Source: Glandiceps talaboti (taxonomy: Eukaryota; Hemichordata; Enteropneusta; Spengelidae). Taken from it: DNA of 64,000 nt. The notes below the pieces were generated by a model, which saw only the letters and a list, made by a program, of their open reading frames with translations, ran no database searches and had not been told where the DNA came from. Of the stretch, positions 15,460 to 29,294 are shown in pieces (position 1 is the first letter of the stretch; the number at the start of each line of letters is the position of its first letter). The position numbers were made by a program, and so were the translations under genes. The DNA lies in contig NC_135549.1 of NCBI RefSeq assembly GCF_964340395.1, positions 30,613,332-30,677,331 of the forward strand. Direction: 5' to 3'.

Positions 15460-18400
15460 GACTCTAACTATAGTATCTGTTTCTTAGCATTACAATTCTG
15501 TCGATGCTAAAAGTAACACCTTTTAGCACCTTCTTACACCTGTACCCATATGGTGAATAACGCCACCAGCCTATGCTTTGGGGCTATGTGTAAATAAAAC
15601 TTGTTTGTCTAAACTAAGCATCTTGCTGGAACTCGTTGACACCTCTCAATCCGATAATGGTCAGTAGTTGTACCTCACATCACAGACAAGAAACTGTGTT
15701 CCTTGTCTGTGCTCAGATGTTGTACCATGGCTCACAGTCCTGCTTGCAGACGGTGCACGCGTTTCGCTCAGCACCGTCCTACGAAAAGTAACCGTCCTAT
15801 AGCGAGTGCGAAAACAAAATACTTTCGCACCAATAACAAAATAATTACATATAATTTTTTTTATAAAGCTATCAAATATTAGCAATCGGTCGAATATGTA
15901 CTCATTTTACATCTTTTTGACGATAGTAGTCGCTGGTACGATCACTTTTCCAGTTCCGACTGATTTCAAAGTCCCGCCTTACAAACTCCGCCACATTTGA
16001 TCGGGCGTCCGCTTGGGCATAAATTTTACGATTGAACTTGTGATTTCGGGATTTCTGGTCCTCCGGACTGGGACTAGTACTTTTGTAGCCAAGGCGAGGT
16101 AAAATTACTAAATAGTCGATTTATTGCTGATATTTGAACACAGATGCGTTAAATCTTTAGTTACTACTATACTAGCATTTCAGGTAAGCCCAGGTTTCAC
16201 AACTGTCTCTTTGTAGGCGACTTACTCCGTATGCAAGCAGGGCGACAATGACCCTCAGACCACTAGTGGTCAACCGGTCTGAGATGGATCATAGACCCTA
16301 CGAAATGGATGTAGCCTAGTAGAAATGTCTGTATTTGTGAACAGTAAGGGATGTCTCTCAGATAGACTGTGTCCATGACTGTACAATGTTGTGTCAATCA
16401 AGGCCTCTTCGCATGTTTGTGAAAATGATGCTGGGGAATAATCTCCATTTCAAAAAGGGAAGTTTTTCTAACTGAAAAAGGTGTTTGTCCTGAATGTTCG
16501 ATAACTTGCATTTCCGTCATTTTCTCGTCTCTGTTAATTTTAGCGACGAAGGGATATGATATTCCATAGAACGCCTTTTGTTTTATCAATTACAAACAAT
16601 AGCATGTGAAGGGCGATATAATGTTGCCTTGTCCGAGAAATGGGAAGTACACTAGCTGTTTTCACTTCACTGCTCACACTTACATTGAAGAGCTATGTAG
16701 TCAGTAATCTAACAGAATTTTCCCTCAAATTCAACATCACTGTCAGAATATATTCGAGAAAGGTTTACAACGTTTAAACTTTATTCATCCTGGATCCAAT
16801 AGCAAGTGTACATTCTTTGATCACGGATTTGCGAGTGCAAAACATTATAAAACTTAAAAGCACGGGACTGCAATTTTGTGTTCCTTGTCTGTGTAACCTC
16901 AGATCACTGAAAATATTCATTAGTGGTCTGAGTCTGAGTTGGAACACATCTCCGTTTATAGTGCTAGTTGTGTGTATTCACTAAGCCGTTTCAATATAAT
17001 AATCATATGGATGTTTTATTTTCAACATCACGCAAACCATTGGCCTCTTTTCATGGTAGCGATTAGTCTATCTGCTAGACCTCGGATGTTTTCCGATACA
17101 ATACGACACACGACCGAACATCGCTATCGAGGATGGAACATCCAAGGCAAGCCCTAACTGCGAACTTCGTTCGCTTATAGTAATTAGTATCGAAAGAAAG
17201 CACGAACATCTAGCAGCAAGATTAGGTAGCGATTTGACAGACGCCAACAAAATTGAATTTTAGACTCTAATATTACTCTTCGCACGTACAGAGTACTTTT
17301 TATAGGATAATATCATAAAAAGTGAATCAGAGCAAGCATCTAACCTAGAGTCTAAAATCAGATTTTATCCGATAATGGATATTTGTGTAATGTCGCGTCT
17401 TCATGGGGTCAGGTGTAAAAAAGACGGGTCAAAGTTTGGAAATGTGCACTCAGAGAACTGCGACACAACTGCTGACAGAGAGTTCTCAAATCATATTTCA
17501 GAGCTAAGGTGGCTATTGTCCTGCGTGTTCAATATAAAGCGGCCAAGTTCGCGTCACAATTTGTAAAATAACGCTACGACATTATACTAAACAATAAAGA
17601 ATAAATAAGCCTTTGAAGTTTCTGTGCTCCTACTATAAATACTTCCTATGAATCTGGCCACAGCTACTCATGTCCTAGTCTAGCTGCTAGACCTCAGGTG
17701 TTATTCCGAATTTACAATACGACAAGGATGGGCGTTCGCCGTCACAGCGAACTTCGTCGGGAGAAGCCCGAACGTCTAGCAGCAAGACAACCTCTTTCTA
17801 TAGTGGTCTGAGCGCACCATGCATACAATGAAAAGATGGAAAAGAAGATTATGCAAATACCCGACACTTCTTTATTTCTGTTGATATAGATGATGAGGCC
17901 AATTAACACATTTCTAACAGCTTAGCATATTAACTAACCTCGGATTTTCGAGGTTGGGAAGTTCTCAATTGGTCATACTTTAGCATCGGAGAGAATTATA
18001 ATGGTTTGTTTATCTCTTTGTGTCTGTGTCTTTCCTTTCATCTGCCTTTCTCTGGCTATCTGTTTTTCTCTGAATATCTTTTAATAGTAGTATGGACAAT
18101 CACCATTCACCAATTCTTTTCATGGAAAGTGATCATAAAATTGTAATTTTCAGACAAAAAAGTTAGACTCAGAAAGTTGTGGGTAGATTGGTCTTATACT
18201 CATTTGGGATATTGCTATCCATGTCTTGACAGTAAAATATTAAGTAGAAGACACCGTTCCTAGACATGCAAATTATTATAATATTAATATCCATAAATAG
18301 AGATAAAAACGTCTCAAATTATACTGCAAATCAAGTTAATTCTTTAGTAATAACAAATTCAAGTAAATTATATGCTATGACGTACTGTTTTGTCATTGGT

Positions 18401-19251
18401 GTCAATTGTTTTACTTTTAGTTTGAAAAGAAATATTCTTTCAGTGATAAAATGATAAATGTCCACCCTATAGTGAAATGGAATAATCTGTGTAACTGATA
18501 GAATTTGTATACAAGTAACTCTGTTCTATTGGACTGTAGTGCATGATGGGTACAGAATGTAATGACATCATCAATCACTTTCCATGAAAAGAATCATTGG
18601 TGAATGGTGATTGTCCATACTTGATTGAGAATGGTGATTGTCCATACTATTTGTCCACCCTGTATTGAAATGGATTAATCTTTGTCAATGATGAAATTTG
18701 TCAACAATTGAGTCTGTTCTATTGTACAGCTATGCATGCTGGGTATAGAATACAATGACATGATTGGTCACTTTCAACTTGCAAAGAATCGTGGGTAGAA
18801 TAGTCATTGTCAGTTCATTCTTTGTTTGAATAGAACAAGTTTGTACTTCAGTGTACATCACTTTTTGTAGTGTTATGGACTGTTTTATTCTGGAAAAGTG
18901 ATTTCTAATGATAATAGTAGGACTAATTTACAGGAAGTATCAGTGAGTATAGACTTGTAGAATTCTTTTCTTCTGAATATATTGAGTACTAAAGAAAATG
19001 ATAGATTTTGAAGTTAGAATAGGTCTTAGAATAGATGACTATGCAGTACCATCATAATTTCTACTAGCTAAGGATTGATTTGATATTAATATTATATGAA
19101 TTTTAACATTTGATAAATTTTAGCATCAATTATAATTTACATCAATGTCATCATAATTGTTTTATTAAAATAAGTCTTTAGTTTTCTTGGCACAACAGAA
19201 AAGAAGTTTATACAGTTGTCATAGGAATTTGTCACCCTATCTGCCTGTCCA

Positions 19252-19289
<38 letters not shown>

Positions 19290-21959
19290 AATGTCTGTCT
19301 GTCTGGCTCTAACTATAGTATCTGTTTCTTAGTTTGTTTATCTATTTGTGTCTGTGTCTTTCCTTTCATCTGCCTTTCTCTGGCTGTCTGTTTTTCTCTG
19401 AATATCTTTCAATAGTAGTATGGACAATCACCATTCACCAATTCTTTTTATTGAAAGTGATCATAAAATTGTAATTTTCCGACAAAAATGTTAGACTTAG
19501 AAAGTTGTGGGTAGATTGGTCTTATACTCATTTGGGATATTGCTATCGATGTCTTGACAGTAAAATATTAAATAGAAGACACCGTTCCACGACATGCAAA
19601 TTATTATATTAATTCCATAAATAGAGATAAAAACGTCTCAAATTATACTGCAAATCAAGTTAATTCTTTAGTAGTAACAAATTCAAGTAAATTATATGCT
19701 ATGACGTACTGTTTTGTCATTGGTGTCAATTGTTTTACTTTTACTTTGAAAAGAAATATTCTTTCAGTGATAAAATAATAAATATCCACCCTATAATGAA
19801 ATGGAATAATCTATGTCACTGATAGAATTTGTATACAAGTAACTCTGTTCTATTGGAATGAGTGCATGATGGGTACAGAATGTAATGACATCATCAATCA
19901 CTTTCCATGAAAAGAATCATTGGTGAATGGTGATTGTCCATACTATATTGAAAATGGAATATTCCTTCTGAATTCAGTGAAAGAATGGTGATTGTCCATA
20001 CTATTTGTCCACCCTGTATTGAAATGGAATAATCTTTGTCAATGATGAAATTTGTCAACAATTGAGTCTGTTCTATTGTACAGCTATGCATGATGGGTAT
20101 AGAATGCAATGACATAATTGGTCACTTTCAACTTGCAAAGAATCATGGGTAGAATAGTCATTGTCAGTTCATTCTTTGTTTGTTTGAATAGAACAAGTTT
20201 GTACTTCAGTGTACATCACTTTTTGTAGTGTTATGGACTGTTTTATTCTGGAAAAGTGAGTTCTAATGATTTAGTAGGAGTAATTTACAGCAAGTACCAG
20301 TGAGTATAGTCTTGTAGAATTCTTTTATATTGAGTACTAAAGAAAATGATAGACTTTGAAGTTAGAATAGGTCTTAGAATAGATGACTATGCAGTGCCAT
20401 CATAATTTCTACTAGCTAAGGATTGATTTGATATTAATATTATATGAATTTTAACATTTGATAAATTTTAGCATCAATTATAATTTATATCAATGTCATC
20501 ATAATTGTTTTATTAATATAAGTCTTTAGTTTTCTTGGCACAACAGAAAAGAAGTTTATACAATTGTCATAGCAATTTGTCACCCGATCTGCCTGTCCGT
20601 GTCTGTCTGTCTGTCTGTCTGTCTGTCTGGCTCTAACTATAGTATCTGTTTCTTAGTTTGTTTATCTATTTGTGTCTGCATCTTTCCTTTCATCTGCCTT
20701 TCTCTGACTGTCTGTTTTTCTCTGACTGTCTTTCAATAGTAGTATGGACAATCACCATTCACCAATTCTTTTTATTGAAAGTGATCATAAAATTGTCATT
20801 TTCCGACAAAAATGTTAGACTGAGAAAGTTGTGGGTAGATTGGTCTTATACTCATTTGGGATATTGCTATCGATGTCTTGACATTAAAATATTAAGTAGA
20901 AGACACCGTTCCTGGACATGCAAATTATTATATTAATATCCATAAATACAGATAAAAACGTCTCAAATTATACTGCAAATCAAGTTAATTCTTTAGTAGT
21001 AACAAATTCAAGTAAATTATATGCTATGACGTACTGTTTTGTCTTTGGTGTGAATTGTTTTACTTTTACTTTGAAAAGAAATATTCTTTCAGTGATAAAA
21101 TGATAAATATCCACCCTATAATGAAATGGAATAATCTGTGTAACTGATAGAATTTGTATACAAGTAACTCTGTTCTATTGGACTGTAGTGCATGATGGGT
21201 ACAGAATGTAATGACATCATCAATCACTTTCCATGAAAAGAATCATTGGTGAATGGTGATTGTCCATACTATATTGAAAATGGAATATTCCTTCTGAATT
21301 CAGTGAAAGAATGGTGATTGTCCATACTATTTGTCCACCCTGTATTGAAATGGAATAATCTTTGTCAATGATGAAATTTGTCAATAATTGAGTCTGTTCT
21401 ATTGTACAGCTATGCATGATGGGTATAGAATGCAATGACATAATTGGTCACTTTCAACTTGAAAGAATCGTGGGTAGAATAGTCATTGTCAGTTCATTCT
21501 TTGTTTGAATAGAACAAGTTTGTACTTCAGTGTACATCACTTTTTGTAGTGTTATGGACTGTTTTATTCTGGAAAAGTGAGTTCTAATGATTTACTAGGA
21601 ATAATTTACAGCAAGTACTAGTGAGTATAGTCTTGTAGAATTCTTTTCTTCTGAATATATTGAGTACTAAAGAAAATGATAGACTTTGAAGTTAGAATAG
21701 GTCTTAGAATAGATGACTATGCAGTGCCATCATAATTTCTACTAGCTAAGGATTGATTTGATATTAATATTATATGAATTTTAACATTTGATAAATTTTA
21801 GCATCAATTATAATTTATATCAATGTCATCATAATTGTTTTATTAATATAAGTCTTTAGTTTTCTTGGCACAACATAAAAAAAGTTTAATTTTTATACCA
21901 TTGTCATAGCAATTTGTCAACCTATCTGCCTGTCCATGTCTGTCTGTCTGTCTGTCTGG

Positions 21960-22006
<47 letters not shown>

Positions 22007-25000
22007 GCTCTAACTATAGTATCTGTATCTTAGTTTGTTTATCTATTTGTGTCTGTGTCTTTCCTTTCATCTGCCTTTCTCTGGCTGTCTGTTTTTCTCT
22101 GACTGTCTTTCAATAGTAGTATGGACCAGTGTGTGAACTTAAGGGAAAATGACTACTGGTCATAAGGACCGACATGTAGCAAATACTGCTGGTCCTTAAG
22201 GAAATCTGCTGGTCCATACTCAATGCAGTTCACGTTCACGACCTATATTTATATACCCTCCATTTACAGATTTAGTGATTTTGAACTTTAATATGATACA
22301 ACATATCTTTAGATATACTAAAGTAAAAGAGAGTACAACGAATTGTTCACTATCCACTATTATTTCATAAAATTTCCACTCACAGAGTCAACAAATAACT
22401 TGGAAGTAAATTTTGATTCACTACCAAGTAATATTTGACTCTATGAGTAGAGATTGTCATTTGTAACTATGAACCCAGAAACTATGAATATTCATTCTCG
22501 CATAATCTGTTCCTATAGACTATAGTGGTCTGAGACTGAATGTATTCATTACACCATAGAAATACATATCCATAGATTGTAGATAATATGGGTGAATGAA
22601 TCATTAAATATGCATTATCTGCAATCTCTAAGAGATCACAGTCCTCTCCGTCCTCTCTGTACGATTCACTAAATTCTGAATCACATATCCAAAGTCATAT
22701 TCATCGTCTGTGGCAACAGCTGATGTAGCTTTCCAACTCTTAGTGAAAGTAGACCCACAACTTCATCATGGCAGAAGGTTTTGTCGCATAACTATCCCTC
22801 TTGAAAACTGTGTATTCACTTTATTTCAATTTCCATCCACAAAAGTGACACATAGCGGTTTCTTCTTCCTTCAAATATGTACTGAAGCCCCCCCCCCCCC
22901 CCCCCATAAAGCCCTATCCGTATACCATACAGTGGTGTATTGAGTATCGTCTCTGACTCGACTGTTTGTGTAAGAAATCGGACCATGATGAAGAGAAGTA
23001 TGGCTAAACATGTCTTACAATGCAAGTTTTTTTGACGTGGGAGCGTGATATGGTAACTGTACTATAATGTGTCATCAACTATATGTACTCGTGTTTGGCA
23101 TGATGCAGTAATTTTCCAGATAAAACAATGGCAACAAATAAAAATGCAACATTTCTAAGTTTATACGTTGATTACAACATGACAGGACATACATTATCAT
23201 ATGAATCAAATTGAAAGCAATCAGACTACGCATTTTTTTTACTGTTCTACAAAAAAAAACCTATCGTACTGAAGATATTTTACGAAGTGTGCCTGCCTTC
23301 TTTATTAGTTAAAACGCCATTTTCAGAGTAATTTATATGTTTTCCGTCAGTTTGTTTTGATCATGGCCACACACAAGAGGAACCCAGGTAAATTGATCGG
23401 GAAACCTGCTAACATTTACCAGCTTTAATACCAGCCTTTAAAAAACAGTGTCTGTTTAAATTCGTCTTCTTCTTCGGAAGCTCATTGCTGCCTTCTAAAT
23501 ATCGCCACATACTTTATAAATACAACGTGGAACTGTCTCAAACACGTTAAAAGTTTCATACACTTAGAACAGTAAACTTTACAACAATTACTATATCATG
23601 GTGGGAAAAGACGCATGTGCTGAATGCGTAAAATGGGTCTGGATGTCTAAGACGTTCTGATCAGTCAAGACACAAATAATTGGAGAAATTCGGTCAATTA
23701 TGTGTTTGCTAACATAATTTCATAATGTAAATGCTGTATGCTACGTCATATGTAGACATGATATCAACATTGACAACAACACGTAGCGAGCTAGCTCTGT
23801 GTCGCTTGACTTGAACGAGATGATGTCGAGAGTAAAATAGGTAACACAAGATCAGATTCATGTAGGTAAAATTGGATATATCTTTGAATAAATGTTATTA
23901 TTTACTCCAAATTTCAGTCGGTCATAAGGACCGATACATTGTTGTAATTCTGAAAAACTGTCGGTCCGAACGGAAATCTGTTGGTCTCGGGCCGAAGGAC
24001 CGGCGTTAATTTCGCACGCTGGTATGGACAATCATCATTCACCAATTCTTTTTATTGAAAGTGATCATAAAATTGTCATTTTCCGACAAAAATGTTAGAC
24101 TCAGAAAGTTGTGGGTAGATTGGTCTTATACTCATTTGGGATATTGCTATCGATGTCTTGACAGTAAAATATTAAGTAGAAGACACCGTTCCTAGACATG
24201 CAAATTATTATATTAATTCCATAAATAGAGATAAAAACGTCTCAAATTATACTGCAAATCAAGTTAATTCTTTAGTAGTAACAAATTCAAGTAAATTATA
24301 TGCTATGACGTACTGTTTTGTCATTGGTGTCAATTGTTTTACTTTTACTTTGAAAAGAAATATTCTTTCAGTGATAAAATAATAAATGTCCACCCTATAA
24401 TGAAATGGAATAATCTATGTCACTGATAGAATTTGTATACAAGTAACTCTGTTCTATTGGAATGAGTGCATGATGGGTACAGAATGTAATGACATCATCA
24501 ATCACTTTCCATGAAAAGAATCATTGGTGAATGGTGATTGTCCATACTATATTGAAAATGGAATATTCCTTCTGAATTCAGTGAAAGAATGGTGATTGTC
24601 CATACTATTTGTCCACCCTGTATTGAAATGGAATAATCTTTGTCAATGATGAAATTTGTCAACAATTGAGTCTGTTCTATTGTACAGCTATGCATGATGG
24701 GTATAGAATGCAATGACATAATTGGTCACTTTCAACTTGCAAAGAATCATGGGTAGAATAGTCATTGTCAGTTCATTCTTTGTTTGTTTGAATAGAACAA
24801 GTTTGTACTTCAGTGTACATCACTTTTTGTAGTGTTATGGACTGTTTTATTCTGGAAAAGTGAGTTCTAATGATTTAGTAGGAGTAATTTACAGCAAGTA
24901 CCAGTGAGTATAGTCTTGTAGAATTCTTTTATATTGAGTACTAAAGAAAATGATAGACTTTGAAGTTAGAATAGGTCTTAGAATAGATGACTATGCAGTG

Positions 25001-26527
25001 CCATCATAATTTCTACTAGCTAAGGATTGATTTGATATTAATATTATATGAATTTTAACATTTGATAAATTTTAGCATCAATTATAATTTATATCAATGT
25101 CATCATAATTGTTTTATTAATATAAGTCTTTAGTTTTCTTGGCACAACAGAAAAGAAGTTTATACAATTGTCATAGCAATTTGTCACCCGATCTGCCTGT
25201 CCGTGTCTGTCTGTCTGTCTGTCTGTCTGTCTGGCTCTAACTATAGTATCTGTTTCTTAGTTTGTTTATCTATTTGTGTCTGCATCTTTCCTTTCATCTG
25301 CCTTTCTCTGACTGTCTGTTTTTCTCTGACTGTCTTTCAATAGTAGTATGGACAATCACCATTCACCAATTCTTTTTATTGAAAGTGATCATAAAATTGT
25401 CATTTTCCGACAAAAATGTTAGACTGAGAAAGTTGTGGGTAGATTGGTCTTATACTCATTTGGGATATTGCTATCGATGTCTTGACAGTAAAATATTAAA
25501 TAGAAGACACCGTTCCACGACATGCAAATTATTATATTAATTCCATAAATAGAGATAAAAACGTCTCAAATTATACTGCAAATCAAGTTAATTCTTTAGT
25601 AGTAACAAATTCAAGTAAATTATATGCTATGACGTACTGTTTTGTCATTGGTGTCAATTGTTTTACTTTTACTTTGAAAAGAAATATTCTTTCAGTGATA
25701 AAATAATAAATGTCCACCCTATAATGAAATGGAATAATCTATGTCACTGATAGAATTTGTATACAAGTAACTCTGTTCTATTGGAATGAGTGCATGATGG
25801 GTACAGAATGTAATGACATCATCAATCACTTTCCATGAAAAGAATCATTGGTGAATGGTGATTGTCCATACTATATTGAAAATGGAATATTCCTTCTGAA
25901 TTCAGTGAAAGAATGGTGATTGTCCATACTATTTGTCCACCCTGTATTGAAATGGAATAATCTTTGTCAATGATGAAATTTGTCAACAATTGAGTCTGTT
26001 CTATTGTACAGCTATGCATGATGGGTATAGAATGCAATGACATAATTGGTCACTTTCAACTTGCAAAGAATCATGGGTAGAATAGTCATTGTCAGTTCAT
26101 TCTTTGTTTGTTTGAATAGAACAAGTTTGTACTTCAGTGTACATCACTTTTTGTAGTGTTATGGACTGTTTTATTCTGGAAAAGTGAGTTCTAATGATTT
26201 AGTAGGAGTAATTTACAGCAAGTACCAGTGAGTATAGTCTTGTAGAATTCTTTTATATTGAGTACTAAAGAAAATGATAGACTTTGAAGTTAGAATAGGT
26301 CTTAGAATAGATGACTATGCAGTGCCATCATAATTTCTACTAGCTAAGGATTGATTTGATATTAATATTATATGAATTTTAACATTTGATAAATTTTAGC
26401 ATCAATTATAATTTATATCAATGTCATCATAATTGTTTTATTAATATAAGTCTTTAGTTTTCTTGGCACAACAGAAAAGAAGTTTATACAATTGTCATAG
26501 CAATTTGTCACCCGATCTGCCTGTCCG

Positions 26528-26568
<41 letters not shown>

Positions 26569-27902
26569 GGCTCTAACTATAGTATCTGTTTCTTAGTTTG
26601 TTTATCTGTTTGTGTCTGCATCTTTCCTTTCATCTGCCTTTCTCTGACTGTCTGTTTTTCTCTGACTGTCTTTCAATAGTAGTATGGACAATCACCATTC
26701 ACCAATTCTTTTTATTGAAAGTGATCATAAAATTGTAATTTTCCGACAAAAATGTTAGACTCAGAAAGTTGTGGGTAGATTGGTCTTATACTCATTTGGG
26801 ATATTGCTATCGATGTCTTGACATTAAAATATTAAGTAGAAGACACCGTTCCTGGGCATGCAAATTATTATATTAATATCCATAAATACAGATAAAAACG
26901 TCTCAAATTATACTGCAAATCAAGTTAATTCTTTAGTAGTAACAAATTCAAGTAAATTATATGCTATGACGTACTGTTTTGTCATTGGTGTGAATTGTTT
27001 TACTTTTATTTTGAAAAGAAATATTCTTTCAGTGATAAAATGATAAATATCCACCCTATAGTGAAATGGAATAATCTGTGTCACTGATAGAATTTGTAAA
27101 CAAGTAACTCTGTTCTATTGGACTGTAGTGCATGATGGGTACAGAATGTAATGACATCATCAATCACTTTCCATGAAAAGAATCATTGGTGAATGGTGAT
27201 TGTCCATACTATATTGAAAATGGAATATTCCTTCTGAATTCAGTGAAAGAATGGTGATTGTCCATACTCTATTAAGAATGGACATTGTCCATACTATTTG
27301 TCCACCCTGTATTGAAATGGAATAATCTTTGTCAATGATGAAATTTGTCAACAATTAAGTCTGTTCTATTGTACAGCTATGCATGATGGGTATAGAATGT
27401 AATGACATGATTGGTCACTTTCAACTTGCAAAGAATGATGGGTAGAATAGTCATTGTCAGTTCATTCTTTGTTTGAATAGAACAAGTTTGTACTTCAGTG
27501 TACATCACTTTTTGTAGTTTTATGGACTGTTTTATTCTGGAAAAGTGAGTTCTAATGATTTAGTAGGATTAATTTACAGCAAGTACTAGTGAGTATAGTC
27601 TTGTAGAATTCTTTTCTTCTGAATATATTGAGTACTAACGAAAATGATAGACTTTGAAGTTAGAATAGGTCTTAGAATAGATGACTATGCAGTGCCATCA
27701 TAATTTCTACTAGCTAAGGATTGATTTGATATTAATATTATATGAATTTTAACATTTGATAAATTTTAGCATCAATTATAATTTATATCAATGTCATCAT
27801 AATTGTTTTATTAATATAAGTCTTTAGTTTTCTTGGCACAACAGAAAAAAAGTTTACTTTATACCATTGTCATAGCAATTTGTCAACCTATCTGCCTGTC
27901 CA

Positions 27903-27937
<35 letters not shown>

Positions 27938-29257
27938 GTGTCTGTCTGTCTGTCTGACTCTATCTATAGTATCTGTTTCTTAGTTTGTTTATCTGTTTGT
28001 GTCTGTGTCTTTCCTTTCATCTGCCTTTCTCTGGCTGTCTGTTTTTCTCTGACTGACTTTCAATAGTAGTATAGAGAATCACCATTCACCAATTCTTTTT
28101 ATTGAAAGTGATCATAAAATTGTAATTTTCCGACAAAAATGTTAGACTGAGAAAGTTGTGGGTAGATTGGTCTTATACTCATTTGGGATATTGCTATCGA
28201 TGTCTAGACATTAAAATATTAAATAGAAGACACCGTTCCACGACATGCAAATTATTATATTAATTCATTAAATAGAGATAAAAACGTCTCAAATTATACT
28301 GTAAATCAAGTTAATTCTTTAGTAGTAACAAATTCAAGTAAATTATATGCTATGACGTACTGTTTTGTCATTGGTGTCAATTGTTTTACTTTTATTTTGA
28401 AAAGAAATATTCTTTCAGTGATAAAATAATAAATGTCCACCCTATAATGAAATGGAATAATCTGTGTCACTGATAGAATTTGTATACAAGTAACTCTGTT
28501 CTATTGGACTGTAGTGCATGATGGGTACAGAATGTAATGACATCATCAATCACTTTCCATGAAAAGAATCATTGGTGAATGGTGATTGTCCATACTATAT
28601 TGAAAATGGAATATTCCTTCTGAATTCAGTGAAAGAATGGTGATTGTCCATACTATTTGTCCACCCTGTATTGAAATGGAATAATCTTTGTCAATGATGA
28701 AATTTGTCAACAATTGAGTCTGTTCTATTGTACAGCTATGCATGATGGGTATAGAATGCAATGACATGATTGGTCACTTTCAACTTGCAAAGAATCATGG
28801 GTAGAATAGTCATTGTCAGTTCATTCTTTGTTTGAATAGAACAAGTTTGTACTTCAGTGTACATCACTTTTTGTAGTGTTAGGGACTATTTTATTCTTGA
28901 AAAGTGAGTTATAATGATAATAGTAGGACTAATTTACAGCAAGTACCAGTAAGTATAGTCTTGTAGAATTCTTTTCTTCTGAATATATTGAGTACTAAAG
29001 AAAATGATAGACTTTGAAATTAGAATAGGTCTTAGAATAGATGACTATGCAGTGCCATCATAATTTCTACTAGCTAAGGATTGATTTGATATTAATATTA
29101 TATGAATTTTAACATTTGATAAATTTTAGCATCAATTATAATTTATATCAATGTCATCATAATTGTTTTATTAATATAAGTCTTTAGTTTTCTTGGCACA
29201 ACAGAAAAGAAGTTTATACAATTGTCATAGCAATTTGTCAACCTATCTGCCTGGCCG

Positions 29258-29294
<37 letters not shown>

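Larger units (their letters stand above)
15488..18003. mobile_element. 2.5 kb terminal-inverted-repeat element inserted in the array
   Basis: The array unit breaks at TTCTTAG and resumes at TTTGTTTATC. The inserted block has inverted ends: CATTACAATTCTGTC-GATGCTAAA on the left, and CATTATAATTCTCTCCGATG then CTAAA on the right when reversed. Comparison with empty units shows at most one or two duplicated bases at the site, so the superfamily is unclear. No transposase is recognised. It contains a 0.5 kb MITE copy (15735-16243) and two copies of a smaller MITE. The words TGTGTTCCTTGTCTGTG near 15700 and 16880 are further internal repeats. Confidence 0.75.

Noticed and set aside
19894-20115. A 73-codon minus-strand frame (MSLHSIPIM start) conserved in four array units
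   Set aside because: The units themselves are nearly identical, so conservation shows recency rather than selection. There is no known domain, and the frame is broken in other units.
22600-22800. Acidic minus-strand stretch inside the hAT element as transposase exon
   Set aside because: The frames are short and interrupted and carry no hAT motif, so it is noted only as a possible relic.
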